The notes under the pieces are model-generated. The model worked only from the letters and a program-made list of their open reading frames with translations, ran no database searches and was not told the DNA's origin. Shown here piece by piece: positions 34,744 through 43,917 of a DNA stretch of 64,000 nucleotides. The first letter of the stretch is position 1. The number at the start of each line of letters is the position of its first letter. Origin of the DNA: Algirhabdus cladophorae (GTDB taxonomy: Bacteria; Pseudomonadota; Alphaproteobacteria; Rhodobacterales; Rhodobacteraceae); assembly GCF_044772865.1 (NCBI RefSeq), contig NZ_CP173029.1, positions 1,612,001 to 1,676,000 of the forward strand, read 5' to 3'. The position numbers and the translations under genes were made by a program.

Positions 34744-35619
34744 TTAGCCCTGAGCGGCTTTTGCAACTTCTGCTGCGAAGTCTTCTTTTTCAACTTCGAT
34801 GCCCTCGCCCACTTCGAGACGCACAAAACCAGTGACCTCGACGCCGGCGTCTTTGGCAGCGGCTTCAACAGTCAGGTCAGGGTTCACAACGAAGGATTGG
34901 TTCAGCAAAGTCACTTCGGACATGTACTTTTTCATCCGGCCCACGATCATCTTTTCGATCACCGCTTCTGGTTTGCCGCTTTCGCGCGCAATATCCATCT
35001 GAACCTGCTTCTCTTTTTCAACAACAGACGCATCCAAATCAGCTTCGGACAACGACGCTGGGTTCACAGCGGCCACGTGCATGGCGATCTGCTTGCCAAT
35101 GCCGTTGTCTGCGCCGTTCAACGCAACCAATACGCCGATTTTGCCCATGCCGTCCGTGACAGAGTTGTGGATGTAAGACACAACAGTCTCGCCTTCCAGT
35201 GTCGCCATACGGCGCACAGACATGTTTTCACCGATAGTCGCAATGGCGTCTGTGATTGTTGTGGCGACCGTTTTGCCACCAAGATCAGCTTCAACCAGCT
35301 CCTCTACAGTGCTGACACCGGTTGCAGCATTGGCGATCTTGCCGACCATGGCTTGGAAGTCTGCGTTCTTGCCGACAAAGTCTGTTTCCGAGTTTACTTC
35401 GACAGCCACGCCTTTGTTGCCTTCTACAGCGACGGCAACGAGGCCTTCGGCAGCCGTGCGGCCGGATTTCTTGGCAGCCTTTGCAAGGCCCTTTGTGCGC
35501 AGCCAGTCAACAGCGGCTTCCATGTCGCCGTCTGTTTCTGTCAGTGCTTTTTTCGCGTCCATCATGCCAGCGCCTGTGCTGTCACGTAGTTCTTTTACCA
35601 ATGCAGCTGTGATCGCCAT
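34744..35619 (-). CDS. tsf: Elongation factor Ts
   Basis: 291 residues: an N-terminal UBA-like domain with the family signature LRDSTGAGMMDAKKAL, then the SETDFVGKN core and the EF-Tu-contacting region. It is the nucleotide exchange factor of EF-Tu. It forms the usual rpsB-tsf operon (75-bp gap) and is closed by the strong terminator downstream. Confidence 0.97.
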   Translation of the reverse strand: MAITAALVKELRDSTGAGMMDAKKALTETDGDMEAAVDWLRTKGLAKAAKKSGRTAAEGLVAVAVEGNKGVAVEVNSETDFVGKNADFQAMVGKIANAATGVSTVEELVEADLGGKTVATTITDAIATIGENMSVRRMATLEGETVVSYIHNSVTDGMGKIGVLVALNGADNGIGKQIAMHVAAVNPASLSEADLDASVVEKEKQVQMDIARESGKPEAVIEKMIVGRMKKYMSEVTLLNQSFVVNPDLTVEAAAKDAGVEVTGFVRLEVGEGIEVEKEDFAAEVAKAAQG

Positions 35620-35694
35620 TTTGGTGTCTCCTAAATCAGAGGGTTATAAAGAAAAAATGTGAAGGCCGACCCCTGCCCGCCTTCACAGAATTGC

Positions 35695-36489
35695 TTAGCT
35701 TTCAGCCGGTGCTTCAGCAGCTGCTGCGGCTGGTGCTTCTTCGGCGACAGCTTCTTCTACTGGGGCTTCTTCCATGGCACCCAGATCGATACCAGCTGCA
35801 CCCATTTGCGCGCTCATACCTTCCAAGGCGGCACGTGCTACCAAGTCAGTGTAAAGTGCGATGGCGCGGGCTGCGTCGTCGTTGCCCGGAATGATGTAGT
35901 CCACACCGTCTGGCGAACAGTTGGTGTCAACCACGGCCACAACGGGGATACCCAGTTTGTTGGCTTCTGCGATGGCCAGATCTTCTTTTTTCACGTCAAC
36001 CACGAACAGCATGTCCGGCACGCCGCCCATTTCGCGAATGCCGCCCAGCGAGGCTTGCAACTTACCTTGGTCACGTTCCATGCCCAAACGCTCTTTCTTG
36101 GTCAGGCCTTCAGCGCCAGATGCCAGAGCTTCGTCAATGTGCTTGAGACGTTGGATCGACTTCGACACTGTTTGCCAGTTTGTCAAAGTACCACCCAGCC
36201 AGCGGTGGTTCATGTAGTACTGCGCGCATTTCTCAGCGGCTTCAGCGATGGGGTTTTGTGCCTGACGCTTGGTGCCCACGAACAAGATGCGACCGCCTTT
36301 TGAAACAGTCTCTTGGATCGCATGCAGAGCGGCGTCCAACATGGGCACAGTTTGTGTAAGGTCCATGATGTGGATGCCATTGCGCGAGCCATAGATGAAC
36401 TCTTGCATGCGGGGGTTCCAGCGTTGGGTTTGGTGCCCAAAGTGTACGCCAGCCTCGAGCAGCTGACGCATGGTGAATTCGACGGCCAT
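35695..36489 (-). CDS. rpsB: 30S ribosomal protein S2
   Basis: 264 residues with MRQLLEAGVHFGHQTQRWNP at the N-terminus and the PDMLFVVDVKKEDLAI-type block. A C-terminal Ala/Glu/Pro-rich tail of about 30 residues extends beyond the E. coli protein; such tails are common in alphaproteobacterial S2. It is the first gene of the rpsB-tsf operon. The 157-bp leader upstream may hold promoter and autoregulatory signals, but I could not define them. Confidence 0.97.
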   Translation of the reverse strand: MAVEFTMRQLLEAGVHFGHQTQRWNPRMQEFIYGSRNGIHIMDLTQTVPMLDAALHAIQETVSKGGRILFVGTKRQAQNPIAEAAEKCAQYYMNHRWLGGTLTNWQTVSKSIQRLKHIDEALASGAEGLTKKERLGMERDQGKLQASLGGIREMGGVPDMLFVVDVKKEDLAIAEANKLGIPVVAVVDTNCSPDGVDYIIPGNDDAARAIALYTDLVARAALEGMSAQMGAAGIDLGAMEEAPVEEAVAEEAPAAAAAEAPAES

Positions 36490-36646
36490 GTCCGTATCCT
36501 TTCCGGTTTATGCCTCGGCAGAGGGTATGAAACATCTGTTCCAACCGGTGGACCATTGGGGGATTTTGATCCCAAGGGCCCGCCTCTACCTGCGATTTAA
36601 GTAAGCGCCTTCTAGGGCCGGCTGCGTCAAGGCGCAACCCCCTTTT

Positions 36647-37816
36647 TTATATGGGCATCATTGATAGATCAAAGACCCGCTCAACGAACCACCCTGCCCC
36701 GATTATCGCAATGCCGACAGAGGCGGGAATGGCGATAACAGTCCGGTACCAAGGTTTGTTGCGAAACCAGAGGCCAACGGCAAAAAAGGCCGCGGCGATC
36801 ACCGCCAATTGGCCAATCTCGACTCCAATGTTGAAACCAATCAGGGCCGGTATGAAGCCGCCTGTTGGAAGGCCGAAATCGCCCAGAACGCTGGCAAACC
36901 CAAGGCCGTGTAGCAGACCAAACCCGAAGATTATGAAGGGACGCCAAGGGTTTAGCCCCTTAGCAAATATGTTTTCAACGGCCACAAAGACGATTGAAGC
37001 GGCAATCAACGGCTCGACAATACTGCCGGGTATGCTCACCCAGCCCAAAGCCCCCATAGCGAGCGTCACGGTATGGGCCAGTGTGAACGCTGTCACTTGC
37101 CACAGCAAAGGCCGCAGTTGCGTCGACAAAAAGAACAGGCCCAAGACGAACAGGATGTGATCAAGGCCCTTGGGCACAATGTGGTCAAATCCCACTGGGA
37201 TGTATTCAAAGAACGCCGCCCAGCCGGTTTGCTGGCCGCCGCCTGCAATCGTGATTGCCTCGCTGACGACGCCAGGGGCCAAGAAACCAGTGTAAGGGGC
37301 TTCAACGTCCAGCTGGCGCAGGATTAATGTGCCATATGACTTGTTCCACCCAACGATTAATTGCTTTGCTCCATCAGGGAGTTGCGCGATGACGTTAATC
37401 TCTGTTGGGCGCGGCAATTCAACGTTGCCAACGGGGGGAACCGTAATGTCTGACAATTCAAGATCGACCGATTGACCATCGGCCGTCACAGTAAACCCTG
37501 TGACAAGTTCTGGCCAAATCTCGCGAAATCTTTGCGCCAGATCTACATCAGATAAGGCGCGCAACACATCGTAATCGTTAGATTTATCACTTTCGTTTGT
37601 ATCTGCGAGCGCTGACAAATCAACGCCTGCGACCATGGCCTCGGCCGAGATGCTGATGTCCATCGACAGCAACCCGTCCACAACAGTGAAATCCGCCACG
37701 GAAGGGTTCACCTCGTGGGATAACGCAGCTGTGCTGACAATCAGGCTTGACAGTGCGGCCCAGCAGACCACTTTCAGTGCCATGAAGCACGCATGTATTC
37801 TGGCCATTATCGCCAC
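36647..37816 (-). CDS. HupE/UreJ-family membrane protein
   Basis: 389 residues. A signal-like N-terminus is followed by HEVNPSVADF, an extracytoplasmic beta-rich region (about 35-205), then a C-terminal bundle of about six helices with family histidines in PKGLDHILFVLGLF, FTLAHTVTLAM and FGLLHGLGFASVLG. HupE/UreJ proteins are associated with nickel or related metal handling. The GTG at 37816 has a good site (ATAGGACTAAGC); ATGs at 37807 and 37783 are alternatives. With the GTG, its 5' end overlaps the divergent DUF4198 gene by 35 bp. Confidence 0.8.
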   Translation of the reverse strand: MAIMARIHACFMALKVVCWAALSSLIVSTAALSHEVNPSVADFTVVDGLLSMDISISAEAMVAGVDLSALADTNESDKSNDYDVLRALSDVDLAQRFREIWPELVTGFTVTADGQSVDLELSDITVPPVGNVELPRPTEINVIAQLPDGAKQLIVGWNKSYGTLILRQLDVEAPYTGFLAPGVVSEAITIAGGGQQTGWAAFFEYIPVGFDHIVPKGLDHILFVLGLFFLSTQLRPLLWQVTAFTLAHTVTLAMGALGWVSIPGSIVEPLIAASIVFVAVENIFAKGLNPWRPFIIFGFGLLHGLGFASVLGDFGLPTGGFIPALIGFNIGVEIGQLAVIAAAFFAVGLWFRNKPWYRTVIAIPASVGIAIIGAGWFVERVFDLSMMPI

Positions 37817-38591
37817 GCTTAGTCCTATCCCTGTAACAGCCCATGAATTCTGGCTCGAGCCGGAGAAGTATCAAGTGCTTTCGGGCGAGTCTATAAGAGC
37901 TGACTTACGAAATGGACAGAAGTTTGAAGGTGTGTCGCTGCCCTACAATGAAAACTCGTTTTTGGCATTCGAGCGTGCATTTGCGGGCGAGGTCACTGCG
38001 GTCAAAGGTCGTCTGGGCGACCGCCCGGGCTTGCAAACCACGTTGCCCGCCGAAGGCCTTGCCAGTTACGCCTATACCTCGACCCTGGCCCATGTGAATT
38101 ACACGTCTTGGGAAAAATTTCAGGCCTTTGTGGATCACAAGGATTTTGGCGACGTACAGGCCCGGCATTCTGCGCGCGGTCTGGATCCAGAGAAGTTCAA
38201 AGAGGCCTACACCCGTTTTGCCAAGACCCTTGTGGGGGTCGGTAATGCGGCAGGACAGGATCGCGCCTTTGGCATGGAAACCGAATTGGTGGCCTTGGCT
38301 AACCCTTACACAGATATCACGGACGGGACGTTGCAGGTTCAGGCGCTTTATCAATCACAACCACGGCCAGACGTTCAGATTGAGCTCTTTGAAAAGGCCC
38401 CAGATGACAGTGTCAGTATAACACTTCACCGTACCAATGACGCGGGCGTTGCGACCTTGCCCGTGAAAGCAGGTCACAGCTATATCGTAGACGCCGTGGT
38501 GTTGCGGGTTCCCAGCGCTGAGGTTGCGGACAAACAGGGCGCTGTTTGGGAAACCTTATGGGCATCGTTGACATTTAGCGTGCCGCAATAG
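37782..38591 (+). CDS. DUF4198 (NikM-like) periplasmic protein
   Basis: 269 residues from MKHACILAIIATLSPIPVTA, a clear signal peptide. The mature N-terminus HEFWLEPEKYQVLSGESI is the hallmark of DUF4198/NikM-type metal-associated periplasmic proteins. In the middle lie ARGLDPEKFKEAYTRFAK and a C-terminal Ig-like part (VEIELFEKAPDD-like, ATLPVKAGHSYIVDAV). It is divergent from, and overlapping, the HupE/UreJ gene, suggesting a shared metal-uptake job. No strong ribosome-binding site precedes the ATG. Confidence 0.8.
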   Translation: MKHACILAIIATLSPIPVTAHEFWLEPEKYQVLSGESIRADLRNGQKFEGVSLPYNENSFLAFERAFAGEVTAVKGRLGDRPGLQTTLPAEGLASYAYTSTLAHVNYTSWEKFQAFVDHKDFGDVQARHSARGLDPEKFKEAYTRFAKTLVGVGNAAGQDRAFGMETELVALANPYTDITDGTLQVQALYQSQPRPDVQIELFEKAPDDSVSITLHRTNDAGVATLPVKAGHSYIVDAVVLRVPSAEVADKQGAVWETLWASLTFSVPQ

Positions 38592-38639
38592 GCTGCCACC
38601 CCTTGCACCGCTGCCCGCTTTGAGGTCAAAGCGAAGGCT

Positions 38640-39521
38640 ATGACAAAGACCGTTTATTGCATTGGCAGCGTCCTATGGGACGTGATCGGGCGCACAGATG
38701 CGGCCCTGTCCATCGGGTCCGATGTAGGCGGGCGCATCTCGCGGGGGCCCGGCGGGGTCGCCTTGAACATTGCAATGGCCCTGACGCAGCAAAACCTACG
38801 GGCCGAACTTGTCAGCGTGATTGGTACGGATCCGGACGGGGCTACCCTGCGCGAGGCCTGTCTTGCCATGGGATTGGGCTGTGGCGCGCTGCAAAGCCGC
38901 GCGGACCTTCCCACAGATCAATACATGGCCATTGAGGACGCAAATGGTGTTGTTTCGGCAATCGCAGATGCCCATTCGCTGGAGGCCGCGGGGCAATCCG
39001 TGTTGGCGCCATTTTTGGATGGCACGATAGGATCAGATGCCCTGCCCTTTGACGGGATCATCGCTTTGGATGGCAACCTGACCGAATCGGTACTAGGCTT
39101 TATCGCGACCGCACCGGCCTTTGCACGCGCAGATTTACGTGTGGCCCCGGCCTCGCCGGGTAAAGCCACGCGGCTAAAAGCGCTATTGCACCATCCCAAC
39201 GCCAGTTTTTACATCAACCTGACCGAGGCGCGCAGCCTTGGGGCCACTGGTGCCGAAACCGCCGATGCCGCCGCGCAAATGCTGGTGGCGCAGGGCTGCA
39301 AACGAGTGATTGTCACCGATGGGCACCGGTTGGCCGCTGATGAAGATGCCGCGGGCTGCTGCCAAACCCAGCCGCCTCAGGTGGCCCAAGCCCGGGTGAC
39401 CGGTGCAGGTGATACGTTGATGGCTGCGCATATTGCGGCAGAGTTACAGGGCCAGTCGCGTGAAGCGGCGTTAGATCATGCCTGTCACACTGCTGCCCAT
39501 TTTGTTTCTGGAGAAGACTGA
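38640..39521 (+). CDS. psuK: PfkB-family kinase, probable pseudouridine kinase
   Basis: 293 residues of the ribokinase fold with GGVALNIAMAL near the N-terminus, VIVTDG, and the anion-hole/catalytic motif VTGAGDTLMAA near the C-terminus. The specificity call rests on context: it overlaps psuG by 1 bp (TGATG), and PsuK-PsuG pairs phosphorylate pseudouridine and then split pseudouridine 5'-phosphate. No nucleoside transporter is adjacent. Confidence 0.85.
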   Translation: MTKTVYCIGSVLWDVIGRTDAALSIGSDVGGRISRGPGGVALNIAMALTQQNLRAELVSVIGTDPDGATLREACLAMGLGCGALQSRADLPTDQYMAIEDANGVVSAIADAHSLEAAGQSVLAPFLDGTIGSDALPFDGIIALDGNLTESVLGFIATAPAFARADLRVAPASPGKATRLKALLHHPNASFYINLTEARSLGATGAETADAAAQMLVAQGCKRVIVTDGHRLAADEDAAGCCQTQPPQVAQARVTGAGDTLMAAHIAAELQGQSREAALDHACHTAAHFVSGED

Positions 39522-40426
39522 TGTTGTTTCACCCTTCGCGCGCCGTAAAAGATGCTCTGGCCGATGGACGCCCCGTCGTGGCATTGGAAAGCACGATCAT
39601 CACTCACGGCATGCCCTATCCGCAGAACCTTGAAACCGCGCAACGTGTCGAGGCTATGGTCATAGAAAACGGTGCCGTGCCTGCGACCATCGCAGTGTTG
39701 GACGGGCGTTTGCATGTGGGGCTAGAGGCGGATGCCTTGGAAACCCTCGCTCAGGCAAAGGATGTGGCTAAGTTAAGCCGCGCGGATCTGGCCGTGTGCA
39801 TGGCACAGGGCCGCACAGGGGCCACGACGGTTGCAGCCACAATGATTGCAGCACATTTGGCCGGGATTGCGACCTTTGCCACAGGAGGCATCGGCGGTGT
39901 TCACCGTGGCGCGGAAACCAGCATGGATATCTCGGCAGATTTGGCCGAATTGGCGCAAACCCCCGTCACTGTCGTGGCGGCAGGCGCCAAGGCGATACTG
40001 GACATCCCGCGCAGTTTAGAAGTGCTGGAAACCTACGGTGTGCCGGTGATCGCTTTTGGCCAAGACAACCTGCCTGCGTTTTGGTCCTGTGACAGTGGGA
40101 TCAAGGCACCTTTGCGGGCAGATAATCCCGCGACAATTGCCGCAAGCCACCGTTTGCGCGGCGCGCTTGGGATCGCCGGGGGGCAATTGATTGCCAATCC
40201 AGTGCCCATGGCCGATGAGATCCCGCAGGCCCAAATCTCGCCGATCATTGAGGCTGCATTGGCCGAGGCCGCAGACCAAGGCATCGCCGCAAAAGCCGTG
40301 ACGCCATTTTTGCTGCAACGCATTTTTGAACTGACCGAGGGTTCATCATTGCACACAAATATAGCTTTGGTGCTGAATAACGCAAAATTAGCCGCCCAAA
40401 TCGCAGTGGAGCTGAGCAAAACTTAA
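39521..40426 (+). CDS. psuG: Pseudouridine-5'-phosphate glycosidase
   Basis: 301 residues with family signatures ALESTIITHGMPYPQN, GATTVAATMIAAHLAGI, FATGGIGGVHRGAE and TPFLLQRIFELTEG. It reversibly cleaves the C-C glycosidic bond of pseudouridine 5'-phosphate to uracil and ribose 5-phosphate. It is translationally coupled to psuK and has the normal length. Confidence 0.95.
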   Translation: MLFHPSRAVKDALADGRPVVALESTIITHGMPYPQNLETAQRVEAMVIENGAVPATIAVLDGRLHVGLEADALETLAQAKDVAKLSRADLAVCMAQGRTGATTVAATMIAAHLAGIATFATGGIGGVHRGAETSMDISADLAELAQTPVTVVAAGAKAILDIPRSLEVLETYGVPVIAFGQDNLPAFWSCDSGIKAPLRADNPATIAASHRLRGALGIAGGQLIANPVPMADEIPQAQISPIIEAALAEAADQGIAAKAVTPFLLQRIFELTEGSSLHTNIALVLNNAKLAAQIAVELSKT

Positions 40427-40516
40427 TTTGACCGCCCCCGATGCCCTGCGCCCATTGTCACCGCCCGCAAAAGCGCTTAACTGCACAAGACCGCCTTAGA
40501 TAGAACGCACGCTTTT

Positions 40517-41185
40517 ATGAACCAGCCTTTTAAAGACCCTACGCCCAAACGTCCGGGGCTTTTTGGCCGTCTGCGTTCAAGCTTCCTGACAGGGATTGTT
40601 GTCATTGCGCCTATTGGTCTGACCATTTGGCTGATCTGGACAGTGGTGGGATGGATTGATGGGTTTGTTTTGCCGTTGGTGCCGGGTCGGTTAAATCCCG
40701 AACAATATATCGGGATTAATCTGCGCGGTGTAGGCGTCATCATCTTCTTGATCTTTACGATCATTGTAGGGTGGATCGCTAAGGGATTGATAGGGCGCTC
40801 GCTGATCCGCTGGGCAGAATCGTTGGTGCTGCGCACCCCTGTGGTCCGCTCGATCTATGGCGGTGTGAAACAGATCGCCGAGACTGTTTTTGCCCAAACG
40901 GACACCAATTTTGATCGCGCATGTCTGATCGAATATCCGCGTAAAGGCATCTGGGCTGTTGGCTTTATCTCGACCTCAACCAAGGGGGAGGTCCTTTCAA
41001 AAGCCGGTAAAGCTGACATGACATCGGTATTTGTGCCGACCACACCCAACCCGACCTCTGGCTTTTTGCTGTTTTTCCCGACTGAAGATGTGATCGAATT
41101 GGATATGTCCGTTGAAGATGCGGCCAAATTGGTCATTTCGGCTGGGCTGGTCTATCCCAACGGCACTGACGAGACGAAACCCTAA
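40517..41185 (+). CDS. DUF502-family inner-membrane protein
   Basis: 222 residues with two membrane helices (about 25-50 and 70-95). The family blocks are TGIVVIAPIGLTIWLIW, RTPVVRSIYGGVKQI and VFVPTTPNPTSGFLLFF. DUF502 proteins are widespread, with no firm function. The next gene, a LysE/ArgO-type exporter, starts at the base directly after its stop codon. Confidence 0.87.
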   Translation: MNQPFKDPTPKRPGLFGRLRSSFLTGIVVIAPIGLTIWLIWTVVGWIDGFVLPLVPGRLNPEQYIGINLRGVGVIIFLIFTIIVGWIAKGLIGRSLIRWAESLVLRTPVVRSIYGGVKQIAETVFAQTDTNFDRACLIEYPRKGIWAVGFISTSTKGEVLSKAGKADMTSVFVPTTPNPTSGFLLFFPTEDVIELDMSVEDAAKLVISAGLVYPNGTDETKP

Positions 41186-41794
41186 ATGTTTGGCGCTGCT
41201 GCGACTGGGTTTGCCACGGGGTTTTCCCTGATCTTGGCCATTGGGGCGCAAAACGCGTTTGTGTTGCGTCAAGGATTGATCCGCGCCCATGTGTTTTGGC
41301 TGTGCCTGCTCTGTGCTGTGTCTGATGCCATATTGATCGTTGCGGGTATTGCTGGGTTTGGCGCGATTGTAGCTGTCTGGCCTGCCCTGCCCCAGATCAT
41401 GACCATTGGCGGCGCACTATTCCTGCTGGCCTACGGGGCCAGCCGGTTTTGGGCGGCCTATAAAGGCGACTATGCACTAGTATTGGATGGCAAATCCGCG
41501 TCACTTTGGGTGACATTGGCCACGGCAGCGGCGTTTACCTGGCTCAACCCCCATGTTTACTTGGACACTTTGGGCCTTATCGGCGCAATCAGCCTGAATT
41601 TCCCTGAGGCGGGCTTGAAATTGGCCTTTGGTGTTGGGGCTGTGACCTCGTCCTTTGTGTTCTTTTTCGGCTTGGGCTACGGCGCGCGTTTTCTGGCGCC
41701 GATTATGACCTCCGCCAAGGCATGGCGCATCATGGATGCGCTTATTGCCGTGGTGATGTGGATATTGGCCTCTGTTTTATTGTTCAGCCACTAG
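41186..41794 (+). CDS. LysE/ArgO-family amino acid exporter
   Basis: 202 residues, six hydrophobic segments. The LysE signature is GAQNAFVLRQGLIRAHVF near the N-terminus, and FTWLNPHVYLDTLGLIG mid-protein is typical of the ArgO/LysE branch. The family exports basic amino acids; the substrate here is inferred. The ATG follows the DUF502 stop directly, so co-translation is likely. It ends 4 bp into the convergent patatin gene. Confidence 0.9.
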   Translation: MFGAAATGFATGFSLILAIGAQNAFVLRQGLIRAHVFWLCLLCAVSDAILIVAGIAGFGAIVAVWPALPQIMTIGGALFLLAYGASRFWAAYKGDYALVLDGKSASLWVTLATAAAFTWLNPHVYLDTLGLIGAISLNFPEAGLKLAFGVGAVTSSFVFFFGLGYGARFLAPIMTSAKAWRIMDALIAVVMWILASVLLFSH

Positions 41795-42828
41795 GCGAAC
41801 ATCGGGCGCAAATCGCAACTAGACGTCACCCCTATGTCATCCCAATGGGCCTGCAGAAACTGATCTGCCGCCACGCGGCCTGCGGCCTTGAGCTTAGCCA
41901 GAATGATCGGGCTTGGCAGCAGCTTGGTGGCAACATTCAGCGTATTCATTAGGGCGTCATCCGCGATCATATGCACCAGCACGTCCTTCATGCTGCCCGG
42001 TTTGACCGATCCATCCGCCAGCAAGCGGCGGACAAAATCAATCGCCCGCAGTTCGCGCAGAAGCGACGAATTAAAGCTGATCTCATTGATCCGGTTCTGG
42101 ATCTCCTGCGGTGTTTTGGGCACCTCGTGGCGCACCAAGGGGTTGATGTTGACAATCATCACGTCCTGCGGCAGATGCGCCTCAAACAAGGGAAAGAGCG
42201 GTGGATTACCCATGAAACCGCCATCCCAATAGGATTGGATCGCGTCCACTTTTGGGTCATGAATTTCGATGGCTTGGAACATGGTGGGCAAACAGGCAGA
42301 GGCCAGCAAGGCGTTCACGCTGATGTCGTCGCCTGCAAAGACCCGGATTTTACCAGTTTGCACGTTGGTGGCACAGACATGCAGTTCAGGGCCTTTGGGC
42401 GAACAGATTGCGTCAAAATGCATGTCGTTGACGATTGGATCCAATGGGTTTTGATAAAACGGGCCCATCGCATAGGGGGAGGACAGGCGGGATGCGAAAT
42501 CCATCGCCTGATAGGGCCATGAGCTTTCCATGGCAGTGGCCAGTGGCCCTGCGGCTGGCGCAAGGGCCGACATCCATGAGGCCAGGTTTGGATCATTCAC
42601 AGCCCCGACGCGCCCCCAGAACCAATCAAGGTTTTCACGTGCGGTTTGGGCGTCACCGGAAGCTAATCCGGCCTTTAGTGCAGCGCCATTTAAAGCGCCC
42701 GCAGACGTGCCTGAAATCGCGGCGATCTCTAGCTCGGATTCCTCAAGAAGACGGTCTAATACGCCCCAAGTGAACGCACCATGGGCCCCGCCACCTTGGA
42801 GGGCCAGATTGATGCGCTTGCGGCTCAC
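41791..42828 (-). CDS. Patatin-like phospholipase
   Basis: 345 residues. The patatin fold is shown by the oxyanion loop GGGAHGAF, nucleophile GTSAG and catalytic Asp in YWDGGFMGNPPLF. Members are serine-aspartate acyl hydrolases. It is coupled to bdhA by a 4-bp overlap, and pairing with 3-hydroxybutyrate metabolism suggests a link to polyhydroxybutyrate granules or lipid turnover. No signal peptide is visible, so it is probably cytoplasmic. Confidence 0.9.
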   Translation of the reverse strand: MSRKRINLALQGGGAHGAFTWGVLDRLLEESELEIAAISGTSAGALNGAALKAGLASGDAQTARENLDWFWGRVGAVNDPNLASWMSALAPAAGPLATAMESSWPYQAMDFASRLSSPYAMGPFYQNPLDPIVNDMHFDAICSPKGPELHVCATNVQTGKIRVFAGDDISVNALLASACLPTMFQAIEIHDPKVDAIQSYWDGGFMGNPPLFPLFEAHLPQDVMIVNINPLVRHEVPKTPQEIQNRINEISFNSSLLRELRAIDFVRRLLADGSVKPGSMKDVLVHMIADDALMNTLNVATKLLPSPIILAKLKAAGRVAADQFLQAHWDDIGVTSSCDLRPMFA

Positions 42829-43610
42829 AAGGCTGTCCAGCCGCCGTCGACACTAAGGGTTGTGCCAGTGATCTGCGCTGCGGCATCAGAACAAAGGAAC
42901 ACGGCCGAGCCGCCCATTTGTTCGACTGTGGCAAATTCCTTGGACGGCTGACGTTTGAGCATAACGTTTTTGATCACGTCCTCGCGGCTCATGTCATATT
43001 CCTTCATAGTGTCGGGGATTTGGCTTTCGACCAAAGGCGTCAACACATAGCCCGGACAAATGGCATTTGCGGTGATCGGTTCCTCTGCGGTTTCCAACGC
43101 TGTGGTTTTGGTCAGGCCCACAACCCCGTGTTTGGCCGCGATATAGGCAGATTTATAGGGCGAAGCCGTCAAGCCGTGTGCAGAGGCAATATTGATCACC
43201 CTGCCCCAGCCTGCCTTGCGCATCATAGGAAGGGCCATGGCTGTGGTGTGAAAGGCCGAGGACATGTTGATCGCAATGATCGCATCCCACTTGCCAACAT
43301 CAAATTCAGGGATTGGGGCCACGTGTTGGATGCCTGCGTTGTTGATCAGGATGTCACAAGCCCCTGCCTGTTCTATCAAAGCCCGGCATTGATCACCCTT
43401 GGACATATCCGCTTGAATATAGCGGGCAGTGACGCCGTGATCTTTCGCGATCTCAGCGGCGAGGGCATGATCTTCGTCGTTGTCTGTGTAGGAATTGAGA
43501 ACCACATCTGCACCTGCCTGTGCCATCACTTGGGCAATTCCCAAACCGATGCCCGAATTGGATCCTGTGATAACGGCGGTCTTTCCGCTTAGGTCAGTTG
43601 TTAGTGCCAT
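42825..43610 (-). CDS. bdhA: 3-hydroxybutyrate dehydrogenase
   Basis: 261 residues from MALTTDLSGK (ATG at 43610, preceded by a strong GAGGAGG); the longer in-frame start at 43664 lacks support. It is a short-chain dehydrogenase with TGSNSGIGLG, NNAGIQ, catalytic Ser in NIASAHGL and YxxxK in YIAAK. The family oxidises (R)-3-hydroxybutyrate to acetoacetate with NAD, as in polyhydroxybutyrate use. It is translationally coupled to the patatin gene. Confidence 0.92.
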   Translation of the reverse strand: MALTTDLSGKTAVITGSNSGIGLGIAQVMAQAGADVVLNSYTDNDEDHALAAEIAKDHGVTARYIQADMSKGDQCRALIEQAGACDILINNAGIQHVAPIPEFDVGKWDAIIAINMSSAFHTTAMALPMMRKAGWGRVINIASAHGLTASPYKSAYIAAKHGVVGLTKTTALETAEEPITANAICPGYVLTPLVESQIPDTMKEYDMSREDVIKNVMLKRQPSKEFATVEQMGGSAVFLCSDAAAQITGTTLSVDGGWTAL

Positions 43611-43917
43611 CGTGGCCTCCTCAAGCAATGCTGCGTTGCAGAATAGCTGCCACAAATTGCCCAAAAGGGAAACCAGTTTTCATGGGCTTGTCGCGTTGGA
43701 GGTTCTTGGATACCGCCTGCATTCCTTGGTAGAAGTACAATAGCACCCCAGTAGCCGCGACAGTCGTTTGCCTGAAACAATCCTATTTTCCCTGCCCCAT
43801 TGTTTCGCCAATTACCCTTAAATTTTCGTAAAGCAGCCCCATTCGCGCCCCAATCGAAACGGTATGTTGCGCCCAAGAAAACAATAAATCGAGCAGACAA
43901 AAGGAATTGGGGTTCCA
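43611..43917. other. Divergent intergenic region between bdhA and an RTX gene
   Basis: 307 bp that must hold promoters for both directions. I see the ribosome-binding sites (GAGGAGG for bdhA, AAAAGGAAT for the RTX gene) but no convincing -35/-10 pair, operator or small gene. Confidence 0.5.

Noticed and set aside
36620..36647. Hairpin GGCTGCG/CGCAACC followed by T-run between rpsB and the HupE gene
   Set aside because: It would terminate plus-strand transcription, but both flanking genes are on the minus strand and the stem has a mismatch.
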